Below, piece after piece: positions 12,167-22,932 of a stretch of 64,000 bases of DNA. Every line of letters begins with the position of its first letter. Within the stretch, counting starts at the first letter, position 1. Position numbers and translations under genes: made by a program. The notes beneath the pieces are model-generated. The model was not told the DNA's origin and made no database searches. It was given only the letters and a program-made list of their open reading frames with translations. Source of the DNA: Magnolia sinica (taxonomy: Eukaryota; Streptophyta; Magnoliopsida; Magnoliales; Magnoliaceae); NCBI RefSeq assembly GCF_029962835.1, contig NC_080584.1, positions 78,148,862-78,212,861 on the forward strand, read 5' to 3'.

Positions 12167-13402
12167 CTGTAATCTATACTGTATGACGTCTGTTTTGCGA
12201 AAGACAGATAATCTTTTTGGCGATTGCTGCTTATGGCTAGTATATGGAATCTGTGGAAGGAAAGTAATGCGTGGTGCTTCGATGACATGGCTGCTTATGG
12301 CTAGATGTTATCTTTTCTTGAAGCTTGATTATTTAATTTTTTGATGCTCAAAACATCTCATACCAGCTTTTTGGCTGCGTGTGGATGCACAAGTAAATTA
12401 AATTGCAAACATTCATTTTAGTCAAGATAAACTGATAATGTATCCTACTATCTATATTGAGGAAGAAGAAGCCTCTCCTCCCATGCTGCTAAATTTCTTT
12501 CAAGCTTAACCTGATGAGAATGCAACTGCTATTTACTACTTACAATTTAGTATGATAGTGCATCCAAATGCACCTTTCTAACTCCATGTTTCGTTGTTTC
12601 CCAACACGTTTCTTGGTGATTCAGACATGGGTTGCCAGAAATTAGATCCAAAATGGGATGTGATGTGATGTGATGATATGAACTGATTGGATGCTGTCTT
12701 TTCTTAATGAGTGTGGGCCCCTACCAATAGTCCCAAATAGACCATGTCTCTTTGGTTATGCTGTCTTTTGTTAATTATTTTTATGATGTTTGTCCTAAAA
12801 AAAAGTAGTAGGTAGACTATGGACAAGAAACATTGTCCTTATCTTTTTCACTAAACTTTTACTTTAGGGAAGGATACAACATTGTATTGCTTTGCTTGGG
12901 TCCACATGCTAAGATGGTCGGATGGGAACCACCCTTGTTTTGGGTTCCATCCTTTACCATTGAAAATATTTTCAAAGATCTCCAGCAACAATGGAGGCAA
13001 AACTGATTCTTTCTTAATTAGAGCCTTAATTGCTAAATTAGGCATGCCATTTTAACTTCCAATTAAGTTCAATCCACTGAATTCTTGAAACATTTAGAGA
13101 AACACAGTTCAATCCCACTAAAATGACCATGAAATTATTATAGAAAGAAGTAAAAAAAAAAACCCCAAGAAATAGCATTTTCACTTTAATTCCCATCCTA
13201 CTAAAAGTTCAAGTTCTAAAATATAGCAGCATTTTCAGTATTATCGTTGTACCTATCAATGTTAGGTTGAGATGAAGGAAGAATTAACTATAAATAGGTT
13301 ATGCAATTCATTAAGAGGTCCATTTCATTACAAGTTATTCACTTCTATCAGTGGTTCAAAATTAGCTATGTTCAAAATTGGGTTCTGCTCCATAAGCGCT
13401 GG

Positions 13403-13742
13403 TATGCTGATAGATTGCATTTTAGGTATGAAAAAGGGCTTTACGGATGCTAGCAGTTTTCTAGGACATTTAGAACCCTTTTATGTTAATAGATGGAGAA
13501 AGGTAGTGGATAACGTGTTTGTTTACAATAAGAGAATATGAGATGTAGGAATTTATGGTGTCAACTACTAGTGCATGCACATGATGACCTTAATTATGTG
13601 TTTGAATGTCATAGATTTAATGATCCATGTTGATAAATTGCATTTTAGGTATGAAAGGGCTTTATGGCTGCTAGCAGTTTTCCAGGACATGTAGAACCTT
13701 TTACTTTAATAGATGGTGAAAGGTGATAGATAACTTGTTTGT
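13403..13742. repeat. Imperfect direct duplication of about 120 bp
   Basis: 13403-13528 and 13628-13742 are diverged direct copies, sharing 'gattgcattttaggtatgaa', 'gctagcagttttc' and 'aggacat.tagaacc'. About 100 bases separate them. The source sequence is not recognised. Confidence 0.75.
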
Positions 13743-14199
13743 TTATGGTAGGAACTAAGCATAGTTATCAGTGTCAACATTTTATCCCATTGATAAACTG
13801 ACATATTTGTTACTTATAAAAAAATGCATATTTAGTAGCTTTTAATATCTTGTACTATTGAAATAACGTTTTGGGTGCATCATCTGGGTTTTAAGTCTTC
13901 AAAATCTATTTTCATGGCAACAAAGGAACTTTTGCCTTGGATAACTTGTTGTGCTTGTATGGATGCTAATAGATGATCTTTTTTCATTGTGCATTGATAA
14001 CAACAATGAACCATTTCTGACTAGCATTTTAGCTAAGTATTTCAAACCTCTTTGGTGTTTTAGTTGGTTTCAAATCAAGATCATAGATGCATATGTTTAG
14101 AATTAGATTCCTGAATGGGTGAAAAATACTTATTAATTTTTTTTTTTTGGGTAAGGTGCAGGTTCAAAGGAACCTTTGGTTAATCGAGTTTCGCCTATA

Positions 14200-14412
14200 A
14201 TGGATAGGGAGTGGATAACACTAAGTTTTCTGGACCCATGTTTTATTTCTAGAATGAGAAGTTTTTTAAAGTTTGCACGAGATCACCTTCCTGGTAGAGA
14301 AACCATTTTTTGTCCATGCACCACTTGCAGATGTGCACGTTTACAGATTTCTTATAATGATTTGGAAATACATCTAATGAAAAATGGATTCGATCCAAGA
14401 AATAGGGTTTAG
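14200..14412 (+). pseudogene. CACTA transposase-associated domain fragment
   Basis: The frame begins MDREWITLSF and runs through FLKFARDHLPG, CPCTTCRCARL and HLMKNGFDPR. This is the N-terminal transposase-associated domain of plant CACTA proteins (a CPC..C cluster and HL...GF). The frame ends after 71 residues. The following DNA still reads as the usual HGEH continuation past that stop. No TNP2 transposase domain follows. A upstream in-frame ATG at 14176 would add eight residues; MDREW is the normal domain start. A truncated remnant that by itself could at most bind a partner or DNA. Confidence 0.78.
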
Positions 14413-14558
14413 AACATGCATGGTGAGCATGTATCACTTAAGTGTACTAAACGTGCATGTTGTTTTTATTGCTTCCTTCCCAATGGAAGGTCTTAATTAC
14501 ATGATGAACTTCTATTGTTTTGCAAATGCAGATAACTATTTGATTTGATTTACTGTAG

Positions 14559-14669
14559 AAAAGGATTAAGATGACATTAAGTTTGGGGTTGAAAATAAAG
14601 TAGACTTTTATGTTGTTTCCTTTGTCAAAGATGCGAAAGTGGTCCACGAATTGAAGGATTATCTCCGAA
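14559..14669 (+). pseudogene. Captured pyruvate kinase exon fragment, part 1
   Basis: Translation gives DDIKFGVENKVDFYVVSF, then VKDAKVVHELKDYLRS. This is the well-conserved stretch of plastid-type plant pyruvate kinase (KDW.DIKFGV.NKVDFYAVSFVKDA). The tryptophan expected after KD is a stop codon (TAA), so this piece is not a working exon in that frame. A 'tactgtag' acceptor precedes it and 'gtaaat' follows at 14669, so exon borders appear to have been kept. It lies inside the CACTA element in the same direction as the other fragments. Confidence 0.85.
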
Positions 14670-14786
14670 GTAAATACTCAGTACAAATATCTGTTTTTGA
14701 TGGTTGTATAATTAAATTTTGAATGTCATTTTTGGTTTGGTTAAACATTTTATGTGTTGTTAATGTCCTATGCTATGGTTTCTGCA

Positions 14787-14876
14787 GGCTGTGGTGCAGA
14801 TATACATGTAACTGTTAAAATTGAAAGTGTAGACTCCATACCAAATCTGCATTCTATCATTTCTGCATCTGATGGG
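14787..14876 (+). pseudogene. Captured pyruvate kinase exon fragment, part 2
   Basis: Translation gives GCGADIHVTVKIESVDSI, then PNLHSIISASDG, matching the next exon of plastid pyruvate kinase (ADIHVIVKIESADSIPNLHSIITASDG). The piece is bounded by a 'tttctgcag' acceptor ending at 14786 and a 'gtaatc' donor at 14877. The frame is open throughout. In the parent enzyme this segment includes the lysine and glutamate (VKIES) of the active-site barrel. The rest of the enzyme is absent. Confidence 0.88.
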
Positions 14877-15489
14877 GTAATCAACTTAATCATTCCATTG
14901 CCAATCTTAAAAAATGCTGCTAAGTTCAACTTGTTGATTTATCCTTGCACATCTCTGAGACTTGAAATGTTTTGACATTGCTGTTTAGTTCAACACATTG
15001 ATTTAACTTCTTAACAGTTGAACCTCTTTATCATATTTTATAATTCTCAACTACTGCAGCTTGCATCTAACATGTCTCATGTCCTATTCTTCTTCCTTTT
15101 AAAGAGTCAACTTTAGCTCTCTTTATTGGCCAATACCCAAGTGTTGGAAAATTTTTCTTTATTTTCTTTGATAGCCAAGAGTCAACTTTCTTGAAATATA
15201 CACACAGATTACACCCTTATCGACATATCTGTGGATTGAAATTCTTTACCTATCCAAATATTGTGCATTCGATGGTACATTAATATCTGTTTGAGTCAAT
15301 GTGTGTTGCATGTAGATTTTCTGAGTATGGAGCGTCATACACACCCTGAGTATCATATATCTCCTCAAAAGTGAAATAGAGAAATGATCCACTACTATCA
15401 AAGCAAAATAACTTATATTACTCTTAGTTGCACTGGGTCACTTTGACAACACAATTCATCGATCTAAGCTGTTCATTTGATCAATCACA

Positions 15490-15623
15490 GATTCAATGAG
15501 CTACTATGCAAAAATCACAACTACGAACCTTGCTGGGAACAAAACTCTAGTTATGCCTGTGCCTGCATTTAACGTCATCAATGGAGGATCACAATTTTAC
15601 GAACCTTGCTGGGAACAGAACTC
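15490..15623 (+). pseudogene. Captured enolase exon fragment
   Basis: In-frame translation from 15496 reads MSYYAKITTTNLAGNKTLVM, then PVPAFNVINGGS. The NLAGNKTLV.PVPAFNVINGGS string is diagnostic of enolase (2-phosphoglycerate dehydratase). The expected HAGNKLAMQEF continuation is missing. Instead a 25-base piece of the exon is repeated (about 15519-15545 and 15597-15623), followed by a 'gtatgc' donor. It lies inside the CACTA element, on the same strand as the pyruvate kinase pieces. Confidence 0.85.
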
Positions 15624-16462
15624 GGTATGCATCTTCTTCTTCTTTTCTTTTTCTTTTTTTTCTTTTTATTTTTTTGTTTTTAATTTTAATCCCGAAATGG
15701 TTTCACTATCAACCTGAATTTTGGTTGGGTTGGGTTACGTTGCATATAGAGGAAGTGCAAAGACAGGGTTGCGTTCCACACAACAATGTTAGGAGATTTT
15801 CTATACATTAAATATCATTGAAAATCCTTTTGCAGATTTTCTAAGAAACAATGGAAGTTGTTGTTCCAAACTGACAGTTGTTGTTTAAATATATCTTAAT
15901 ACTATTGTTGTATAGAACAATGGTAGCAGATTTTTGAAGTGTGTGGAACAGTTGTTGGGGTATGAAGGGTTTACTTGAATAGTTGGTGAAGGGTTTTGCA
16001 GATTTTCAGAGAGAGATTTGAGTTCAGCTTTGTTCTTTTGCTCTTTTTTCTTGAATTTGAGGTTGGGAGTTTGGAATTTCACGTCCTCGGGGAGAGCGAT
16101 GGATTTCAATGTGATCGTTAGTCTTTCTTCATGAACTGGAAGTGGGTATTTGGAATTATAGTTTTCTTTTTTTCCAACAGAGATTTGAATTTTAGATGTG
16201 TTGCTCTTTCCATGTGAATCTGATTTTCTTCTAACATCTTTCTTACTGTAGATGGGTGTTAAGAAGCCTCAAATCATGGAAAATTCTGTCACGATCTTGT
16301 CGAATGCAGGTCTTGGGATGGCCATGTTCCAAGTGCGTCCATTGCATTTTCAGCTCAATCTTCAAAACACACACAAACACATTTTCAGCCTCTTACGTAT
16401 AATGTCATAACATTCAATTTCTTCCATTTTGTATGATGAAATTGATTTTCAGTCATGTGCAG

Positions 16463-16622
16463 TAAGCTTTCGGATCAAAGCGAAGCCGAGAATAGGGTGT
16501 TAGTTGATGGCAAATTGATAACCAGTAGAGGCACATCCATGGAGTTTTCGCTTGCGATTGTTGAGAAGCTATTTGGCTGCGAGAAGGCATTAGATTCTGC
16601 TGCTAATGAGAACTTTAAATAG
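16463..16622 (+). pseudogene. Captured DJ-1/PfpI-family last exon
   Basis: An acceptor 'gtgcag' leads into SKLSDQSEAENRVLVDGK, then LITSRGTSMEFSLAIVEKLF, and a stop at 16620-16622. This is the C-terminal exon of plant DJ-1 homologues (RVVVDG.LITSRGPGTSMEFALAIVEKLFG.EKA). The family Gly-Pro after SRG is missing. An upstream piece at about 16250-16310 (MGVKKPQIMENSVTILSNA) ends in an exon-like 'gaatgcag' but I do not recognise it. This is the fourth host-derived piece on the same strand of the CACTA element. Confidence 0.82.
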
Positions 16623-16825
16623 ACATATAACTATTATGTTGGCATTGTACTTTTGTGAATGGAAATGAATGATTTTATATGATTGAATGAATGAATGATT
16701 TTGTTTGATTGAATGAATGAATGATTTAGCCATAAAGTATTTATGTATTTTAGCTTATATGAGTTATCAGGGTGTACTACAATGGTAAGAACTGCCATTA
16801 TTATCTAATTTTTAAAATTAAAATA

Positions 16826-17300
16826 GGCATTAGCTACGGATATTAACCGTAGCCCTTTAGCTGAAAACCGTAGCTTTTGCTAATTTCAGCCTTTTGCTAC
16901 GGTTCTCATTGTACTTTTAGCTATAGATATAATCTATACCTGTATATAATTTAGAGCTATGGAAAATATTGCTATGGATTTAATCCATACCTATCGTTTC
17001 TATAGCTACAGCTATTCACCGTAGCTGTTTATCTGAAAACCATAGCTGTTGCTGATTTAAGCCTATTGCTACGGTTCTCACTCTACTTTTAGCTACAGAT
17101 ATAATCCGTAGCTGTAAATACTTTAGCGCTATAGAAGCAATGGCTACGGATTTAATCCGTATCCATTGTTTATATGGCTACGGATAAAGATTTTAGACCT
17201 ATGGCTACGACACCAATGGCTACGGTCGTGCTACGGACTTTAACTGTAGCCATAGGCCTTTAGCTACGGTTTTTATCCGTAGCCTTTGCCCAGTTTTCTG
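16826..17300. repeat. CACTA right subterminal repeat array
   Basis: About a dozen copies of 'gctacgg' or 'ccgtagc' with variants occur in both directions, spaced about 15-60 bases apart. They match the left-end copies at about 10839-10935 and 11310-11375. By family knowledge such arrays bind the CACTA transposase accessory protein. Confidence 0.8.
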
Positions 17301-18426
17301 GTAGTGAAAGATTGCCTTCCTGCATGGAGAATTGACAAAATATATCTACATGAAGAAACCAAAATGCTACAAAGTACAAAGGGTAGAGAACAAGATTTGT
17401 AGGTTAAAAAAACCCAAAACAATCACCTAGGCAATGGTATAAAAAGTTTAATTCATTCATGGTAAGTCAGACGTTCACTAGGGTGAATATGATAATTATG
17501 TTTATTACAAGACCTGAGCGATGAAAAATTCGTTATCCTGATTTTGTATATCAATGACATGCTTATCGCCAGTCACAACATGTATTAGATCGATTTACTG
17601 AAGACTTAATTATTAGAGACATTCAAAATGAAAGATCTGTGGGTTACAAAGAAGGTTCACAGCATTGATATACACAAAGATAAGAAGAGGAGCAAGCTTT
17701 GGTTATCTCGGGAAGAATATCTTGAGAAGATATTGATTAAGTATGGGATGAATAAGTAAAGCTGGTCAGCATTCCTCATTCCTCACGTGACACACTTTAA
17801 GCTTTCTTCAGAACATTGTTCTAAAACCGATGAAGAAAAGTATGTTATGTCTCATGTGCCTTGTTCGACTGTGGTTAACTGCTTGATGTATGCTAGACCA
17901 GATATTTTACATGCAATTGGTGTTGTTAGCAGTTACATGTCTAACCCCAGCAAGCAACACTGGGAACCGATGAAATCGCTACTTCAATACATCCGAGGTA
18001 AGTAAGACTACGTCTTATCTTTTGAGAAATTATGGGCCAAGTTAGTAAGTTATATGGATTCTGATTACTCATGCAGTGTGGATAGTAGAAGGTTGACTTC
18101 TGGTTACTCGTTTGTTCTAGCAGGTGGAGCGATTAGCTGGATGTCAAAGCTTCAATCATGGTAGCTCTTTCCACAACCAAAGTTGAGTACATTGCGCTGA
18201 TCGAGGCATTTAAGGAAGGCATTTGATTGAGGGGGATGGTAAATCAGTTAGGTCTTCAGTAAGAGGTTGCTCCAGTCAATCATGACAGCGAGAGTGCGAT
18301 CAATTTATCTAAAAATTCTGTTAATCACTCACATACTAAACAAATTGATGTACATCACTATTTTATCCGACAAGTACTCGAGGAAATAATACACGTCACA
18401 TCTTAAAGCTAAAGAAGTATCTTTAA

Positions 18427-19160
18427 ATGCATTTTCAAACTAAAGATTTAGGGTTGCTTTGCTATTTCTTGAGGATTGAAGTCGCTAGATCGATGTTTGG
18501 GATTAACCTATCTCAAATGAAGTATCTTCTTGATTTACTAAAGGAGACTGGTATGCTTAGATGTAGGTCAGTTGATACACCCATAGAAACTAATGGGAAA
18601 TTATTAGATGATCAGGGTAAGTTATTTGATGACCTAGGTAGATTCAGGAGGATGGTTGGGAAATTGATATTTTCTTCTCCTTTTTTCTTTTTACACATGC
18701 ACTCACACCCCCCCACACACTAACACACTTACACCAAAGTGGGTTTTCACCACAATGTGTACTTGAACCCATGATCGCATGTTGAAAACCTTGTAAGTGT
18801 ACTACTGAGGCATGAGTAAGGACCCAATTGGGAAATTGATATATGGTACTATATACTACATTTTTCATGCATGGTGAATGTGTGTGTGTGTGTGTGTGAG
18901 TCAAGAGTTCCTCATTAAGAGGCAATTCTTAGTATTCTCATACATTTTAAGAAAGCTCTTGGCCAAGGGATCTTATATTTTGTTGATTGTCATCTTTAGG
19001 TAGAGGCATTTGCAAATGCCCACTAGGCATGATTCATTATAAATTTATAAATAGGTGATCTATTTCAGGATATTGTACCGTTGTTAGTAGAAATTTTAGT
19101 TACCTGGAAGAAGAAGCAAAAGGTGGTTGCACATTCCAATACAGAAGTTGAGTACAAAGC
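18427..19160 (+). mobile_element. Copia pol fragment (RT end and RNase H)
   Basis: About 18427-18655 encodes a reverse transcriptase end (TKDLGLLCYFLRIEVA, then a D-T-P-I segment). About 19070-19160 encodes part of RNase H (VTWKKKKQKVVAHSNTEVEY). It is a different copy from the element ending at 18420 and is split by a SINE. No LTR is assigned. Old and broken. Confidence 0.7.
18671..18827 (-). mobile_element. tRNA-derived SINE with 15-bp TSD
   Basis: Exact 15-base direct repeats 'ttgggaaattgatat' flank the insert (18656-18670 and 18828-18842). Read on the reverse strand, the body starts near 'gggtccttactcatgcctca', includes a box-B-like 'gggttcaagtacac', and ends in an A/G-rich tail next to the duplication. 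This layout, together with the roughly 157-bp length, is that of a plant pol III SINE. Box A is less clear. It inserted into the Copia fragment. Confidence 0.82.
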
Positions 19161-20004
19161 TGAAAAAGATGAGCGGGGGGGGGGGGGGGTTGAATAAGAT
19201 TATGCCAAATAAAAATTAAAGACCTGAAATAATAAATAAATTAGAAAACTCAATCGCACTAGTATTGAAAAATTGATTCAAACTGGTTCGTAGGACAACC
19301 TACACCCAAAACAAAGTTTAGGCAGGACAACCTTATTTCATGAATGTTTGTAAGAATCAAGATCTCAAATCAAGCAAGAGAAAATAAAGCTATTTATTAC
19401 AAACATTTACCACTTTTGTATAAATAAAATTACAATCATTCTCCACAAATGCAAAAAGTAAACATTTACCACAACACCAAGAGTTATAGTGGTTTGGTGT
19501 GTACAACAATTGTTCTTAAACAGCCACACCTACTCCACTCCTAATAATTAATCCTATCCATGTGATATTGACTTTCATTAAAAATAAGGTTTTCATAGGG
19601 TCACCTTAAAACCTAATACAATTGTGATTTTTCTGAGATTTTCTGGATATCTTAGAAAAATCAGCAAATGAGATTTTCTGGCTATCTCAATAAAACCAAA
19701 ATACAAAAGATATAATATATTTATCTTCATCTTGAAGACATATCGCTTGATGTAGCCTGTAGAACCGCTTCTCTTGAAGTAAATTATTCAATGTTCAATA
19801 ATATAAACAAAGGTTATAGGTTCTAGATTGATTTTAAATCGATTCAAACCAAAGACTACCTGTTTGAATTCCTAAAGATCTCAAAGAAGAGTATTTACTC
19901 TATTTATAAAATAAGATTCATAAAATAGGATATCAAGGAATTAAAACCAAAAAGCTATTAAAGAAATATTAAAAATACCATGCAATAGCTTAATAATAAT
20001 GGGG

Positions 20005-20056
<52 letters not shown>

Positions 20057-20900
20057 ATGTAGGCTTTTTTCAGCTTGAATTGATAATTTCGGATGAAGAG
20101 AAAGCCTCTATTTATAGGTAGAAAAGTTATTGCTTCAACTCATCTAAGACTTTCTTCAACTCGTCTAAGGTCTAATAAATTTTCAAATTTTGAGCACGAT
20201 CGAATAAAACAGAACTTCGACTGGTCAAGGGCCCTACTTGACTGGTCGAGGGCCCTGTTCGACTAGTCGAGCATGGGCTTCGACTAGTTGAGGGTGCCAG
20301 ATTTTAGTTGCTAGACTTCGAGGCGAGCAACCCTCAACTGGTCGAAGGCCTCTCTTCGACCGGTCGAAGAAGTAACGGAAAAATCCGTTTATTTGAGTTT
20401 AAATTGGTCAAAGATTTCTTAGACTGGTCAAGCCACGGTTTAGAGTAGTCAATCTTAAGCGTAGACTAGTTGAAATTTAGCATATAATAAGTATAAAAAC
20501 CTATTTAAGTTTATGTTTTGAAAAAAACCTAAGCCTACAGTCTTTTTAGGGTCTGTAATACTTGAAAAGACTGAACATTTAAGTAGTTTGAACTTTTCAG
20601 AACTTGTTCTTCTACTTGAATCTTCAATAAAGCTTGAAGTTGAAGATGAAGCTTTATCTTCTACTAGAAGTATAGTAGAAGTTGAACTCACTTATCTTGA
20701 ACTTCAGTAGAGTTTTGAACTTAGTAGATTTTGAACTTTCTTGACCTGAAGTAAAGTCTTAAAATTTCTATCTTGATCCACATTAGGCGGACTACTCTAT
20801 AAGATATTTTGTTTAAACGAAATTTGACAAACAAAAGTGTGCTTTATACAATATAGCACTTACAAAATCCATAGACAATGTTATTTGTGAACTGTTATTG
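19161..20900. other. LTR-like non-coding region
   Basis: No coding frame. It has a G-run near 19169-19182, long A/T-rich stretches, a (TC)n run, and at about 20210-20460 a cluster of TCGACTAGTCGA-like palindromes like those in the LTRs at 36.9-37.6 kb. It is probably the LTR or LTRs of an old retrotransposon, but I could not find paired ends. Confidence 0.4.
20008..20054. repeat. (TC)n microsatellite
   Basis: About 23 uninterrupted TC units followed by 'ttgatgtaggc'. Confidence 0.9.
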
Positions 20901-21190
20901 CTCGAATCCTTATTATAAAAACTTCATTTATTCGAAAGTAGTCCTCCTATTCTCAAAAATAATTTTTTTTTAAACAAGAAAAGTAAAATGGACTGCATTT
21001 TTAGAATTTTGATCGTTGACTGTTGACTATTCATTGGACCATCATTAACTGAATAATTAGGTCCAGTGTGAAGTTTTTTTGGATTGTGATATATGCAGAT
21101 AGGCCCAATCGATTTGGAAAGTTAGGATGGAATTACATATACGCCAGGTGTACAGTAGCCTTCATTATATTATCTGTATTAGCAACGACG
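20900..21190. other. Non-coding, unassigned
   Basis: AT-rich sequence in which I see no gene or clear repeat. Confidence 0.3.
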
Positions 21191-21269
21191 GCAGTGGGAT
21201 GGGATTCGGTCAAGTCAGGCTAATGCCAAGTTGATCATGCCATTACCATGGGCCGTCTTAATGTATGTG

Positions 21270-21324
<55 letters not shown>

Positions 21325-21620
21325 GCTGTCCATTCGTTTTACCAGATTATTTTAGGACGAGCTAAAAAATAAAACAGATCCAAATATCAGGTAAAACACA
21401 GCACAATAGTGATTGAGTACTTTTGAAGGCTACAAAAGGTTTGGATTTAGCTGATTTACATTTTCCTTTCATCCAGATCTATGTGACCTTATCAACCAGT
21501 TAGATGGCAATGAATAAACATTATGGTGGGTCCTAGAAAGTTTTTAATGATGACAAATAAATATCAAGGTGGGCCCAACGGTCATGGCCTGACCATACTT
21601 GATGTTACCCTGATGTGAAC
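21190..21620. repeat. GGGCCCACC-family MITE with TA-repeat expansion
   Basis: Left side: 'catgggccgtcttaatgtatgtgttctat'-type phrase, then 'gtccattcgttttaccaga'. Right side: 'atatcaaggtgggcccaac'. Between them are the usual internal phrases, including 'gatctatgtgaccttatcaa'. The ends are diverged, so TIR limits are approximate. A (TA)n run at 21272-21320 has expanded in its left arm. Confidence 0.6.
21272..21320. repeat. (TA)n microsatellite
   Basis: About 23 TA units inside the MITE left arm. Confidence 0.9.
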
Positions 21621-21704
21621 GAATTCACTTCCACTGGCAACCGAAGTTATTTAACTTTCATATAAAAGAATATATGCAGTGCAGTAGGCTTCAAGGTCAC
21701 GGTC

Positions 21705-22780
21705 TTGCATATGGAAATGGATAATAATTATATTCTTCCAGAGTATGTATGCTCGTCTTATGTGCCACATATTAGGTTCTTTCACCTTCTCTCACGTAAA
21801 GGGGTCCATATAGCAGTGTTTTTCCTTGGCCGCTATAAAAGGAAAGGCAAAAAAGAAATCTTTCTTTTTCTTTTTCTTTTTCTTTTTCTTTTATTCTTTT
21901 CCTCATTGGGGCAAGAAAAGAGGAAGCGTAGGATAGATCTCTTTTTCACCAAGAAGAAAGCCAGCTCGTGCTCAATCCATATAGCATAACAGGGCTTGGG
22001 CCAGGCCAGGCTAGCAGCATTCAGCGGGACACTCGATGTCCAGGTCTAAGTCTGAGGAAATTGACTGGGACTGGGCCCAGCCGACTCACCTAGGCTGGCC
22101 CAATAATTTATAAAATTTTCTTTTCCCCACTGAAATATTTCTAACCTAATCAAGGATAACAATGGCTTATCCGTGGTACATAAGACATTCATGTATGAAA
22201 CGGGGTTGGGCCGGGCTGGGCTAGGTTCTGTTGAGCTAAAATGAATTGGGCTAGGGCCAACTCATCCCAGACATTGACCATTCATGCATTCAAGCACAAG
22301 CCTGGCATAGGTCCAACCCAACCAAATATGGGTTGGTGCAGGTATATTGTCCGGCCTAGTGCCACTCTTAATTGCACACTCTCTAGTATCCTACAACTCT
22401 CTTGTCTCGCTCATGAAAAAAAAAAAAAAAAGCAAAAGGAAAAAAGACAAGAAAAAAGAAAAGGGAGAGAAACGGAAGACTGTTTATTTGTCATTCATCC
22501 ATGTCTTTCTTTTGTGCTAACGGATTAGGTGCATCTATCCAGTGTGATCTTTTTTACTTTGTGCCATATATTTCACATGTACAGTGGCTCAGCATATTAT
22601 TGCAATGGTAGACCGTTGGTTTTGCGTGGATCATAAACCTCTTTCGAAATCACTGAGAGAAGGTTGTGGTAGTGTGCATGCATACGGATGGTTATACTCT
22701 TCCAGGCTATCCATCCTCTTCTCGTTCAATACATGTTAGGTTCTTTCTCCTCCTCTTACGCAAAGGCGTCCACAGGAGGG
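21705..22780. repeat. Diverged direct duplication of a promoter-like segment
   Basis: About 21705-21810 and 22680-22780 share order and sequence: 'cttccag', 'atgttaggttctttc' or its variant, and 'cacgtaaaggggtcca' / 'tacgcaaaggcgtcca'. Each copy is followed within about 50 bases by a TATAAAA-type box. Between the copies lie a (TTTTTC)n run at about 21860-21890, a poly-A tract near 22420, and unassigned DNA. No gene was recognised behind either copy. Confidence 0.55.
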
Positions 22781-22932
22781 AACATTTTATAAAAGAAGAG
22801 TCTAGCATGCTGCTTGGTGGGCCAGCATGATTCTTGGCTTGGAAAATCTTCTAAGTGGGACCCACATGATGGACAGCTTGGATATCACTCTAACATGCCA
22901 TGATTGGAGGCATGTGGAGGGGATTGCAGCTC

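Larger units (their letters stand above)
10815..17306 (+). mobile_element. CACTA (CMC/En-Spm) element carrying host gene fragments
   Basis: The left end is CACTACTAAAAAAA and the right end is the reverse complement of CACTACCAGAAAA, so both termini are CACTA. Subterminal regions (about 10839-10935, 11310-11375 and 16826-17300) hold many short inverted and direct copies of 'gctacgg' / 'ccgtagc', the typical transposase-binding layout. The flanking triplets GAA (10812-10814) and AAA (17307-17309) fit a 3-bp duplication with one change. Inside are a transposase-associated domain but no TNP2-type transposase core, exon fragments resembling pyruvate kinase, enolase and a DJ-1 protein, a possible LINE remnant near 12220-12290 (IWNLWKESNAWCFDD), and a MITE-like piece. 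It is about 6.5 kb and non-autonomous. It landed in the Copia element. Confidence 0.88.
7540..18420 (+). mobile_element. Old Copia element, split by a CACTA insertion
   Basis: Parts in order: an LTR-like region at about 7540-8133, rich in GATGCCATCGA words and ending in CAACA; a primer-binding-like site at 8136-8147 resembling the initiator-tRNA-Met type; gag about 8190-8780; a CCHC zinc knuckle about 8860-8905; protease region about 9030-9130; integrase about 9410-10010; reverse transcriptase from about 10390, interrupted by the CACTA element, and resuming after 17306; RNase H to about 18400. No 3' LTR follows; another Copia fragment abuts. The copy is old and broken in many places. Confidence 0.75.

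Noticed and set aside
13272-13541. 89-residue frame in the CACTA element
   Set aside because: No recognisable domain, and part of it belongs to a diverged direct duplication that is not open in the second copy.
15885-16109. Lys/Asn-rich reverse-strand frame in the CACTA element
   Set aside because: Opposite strand to all captured exons, low complexity, no family match.
22241-22528. 95-residue Lys-rich frame
   Set aside because: It runs through a poly-A tract and has no similarity to a known protein.
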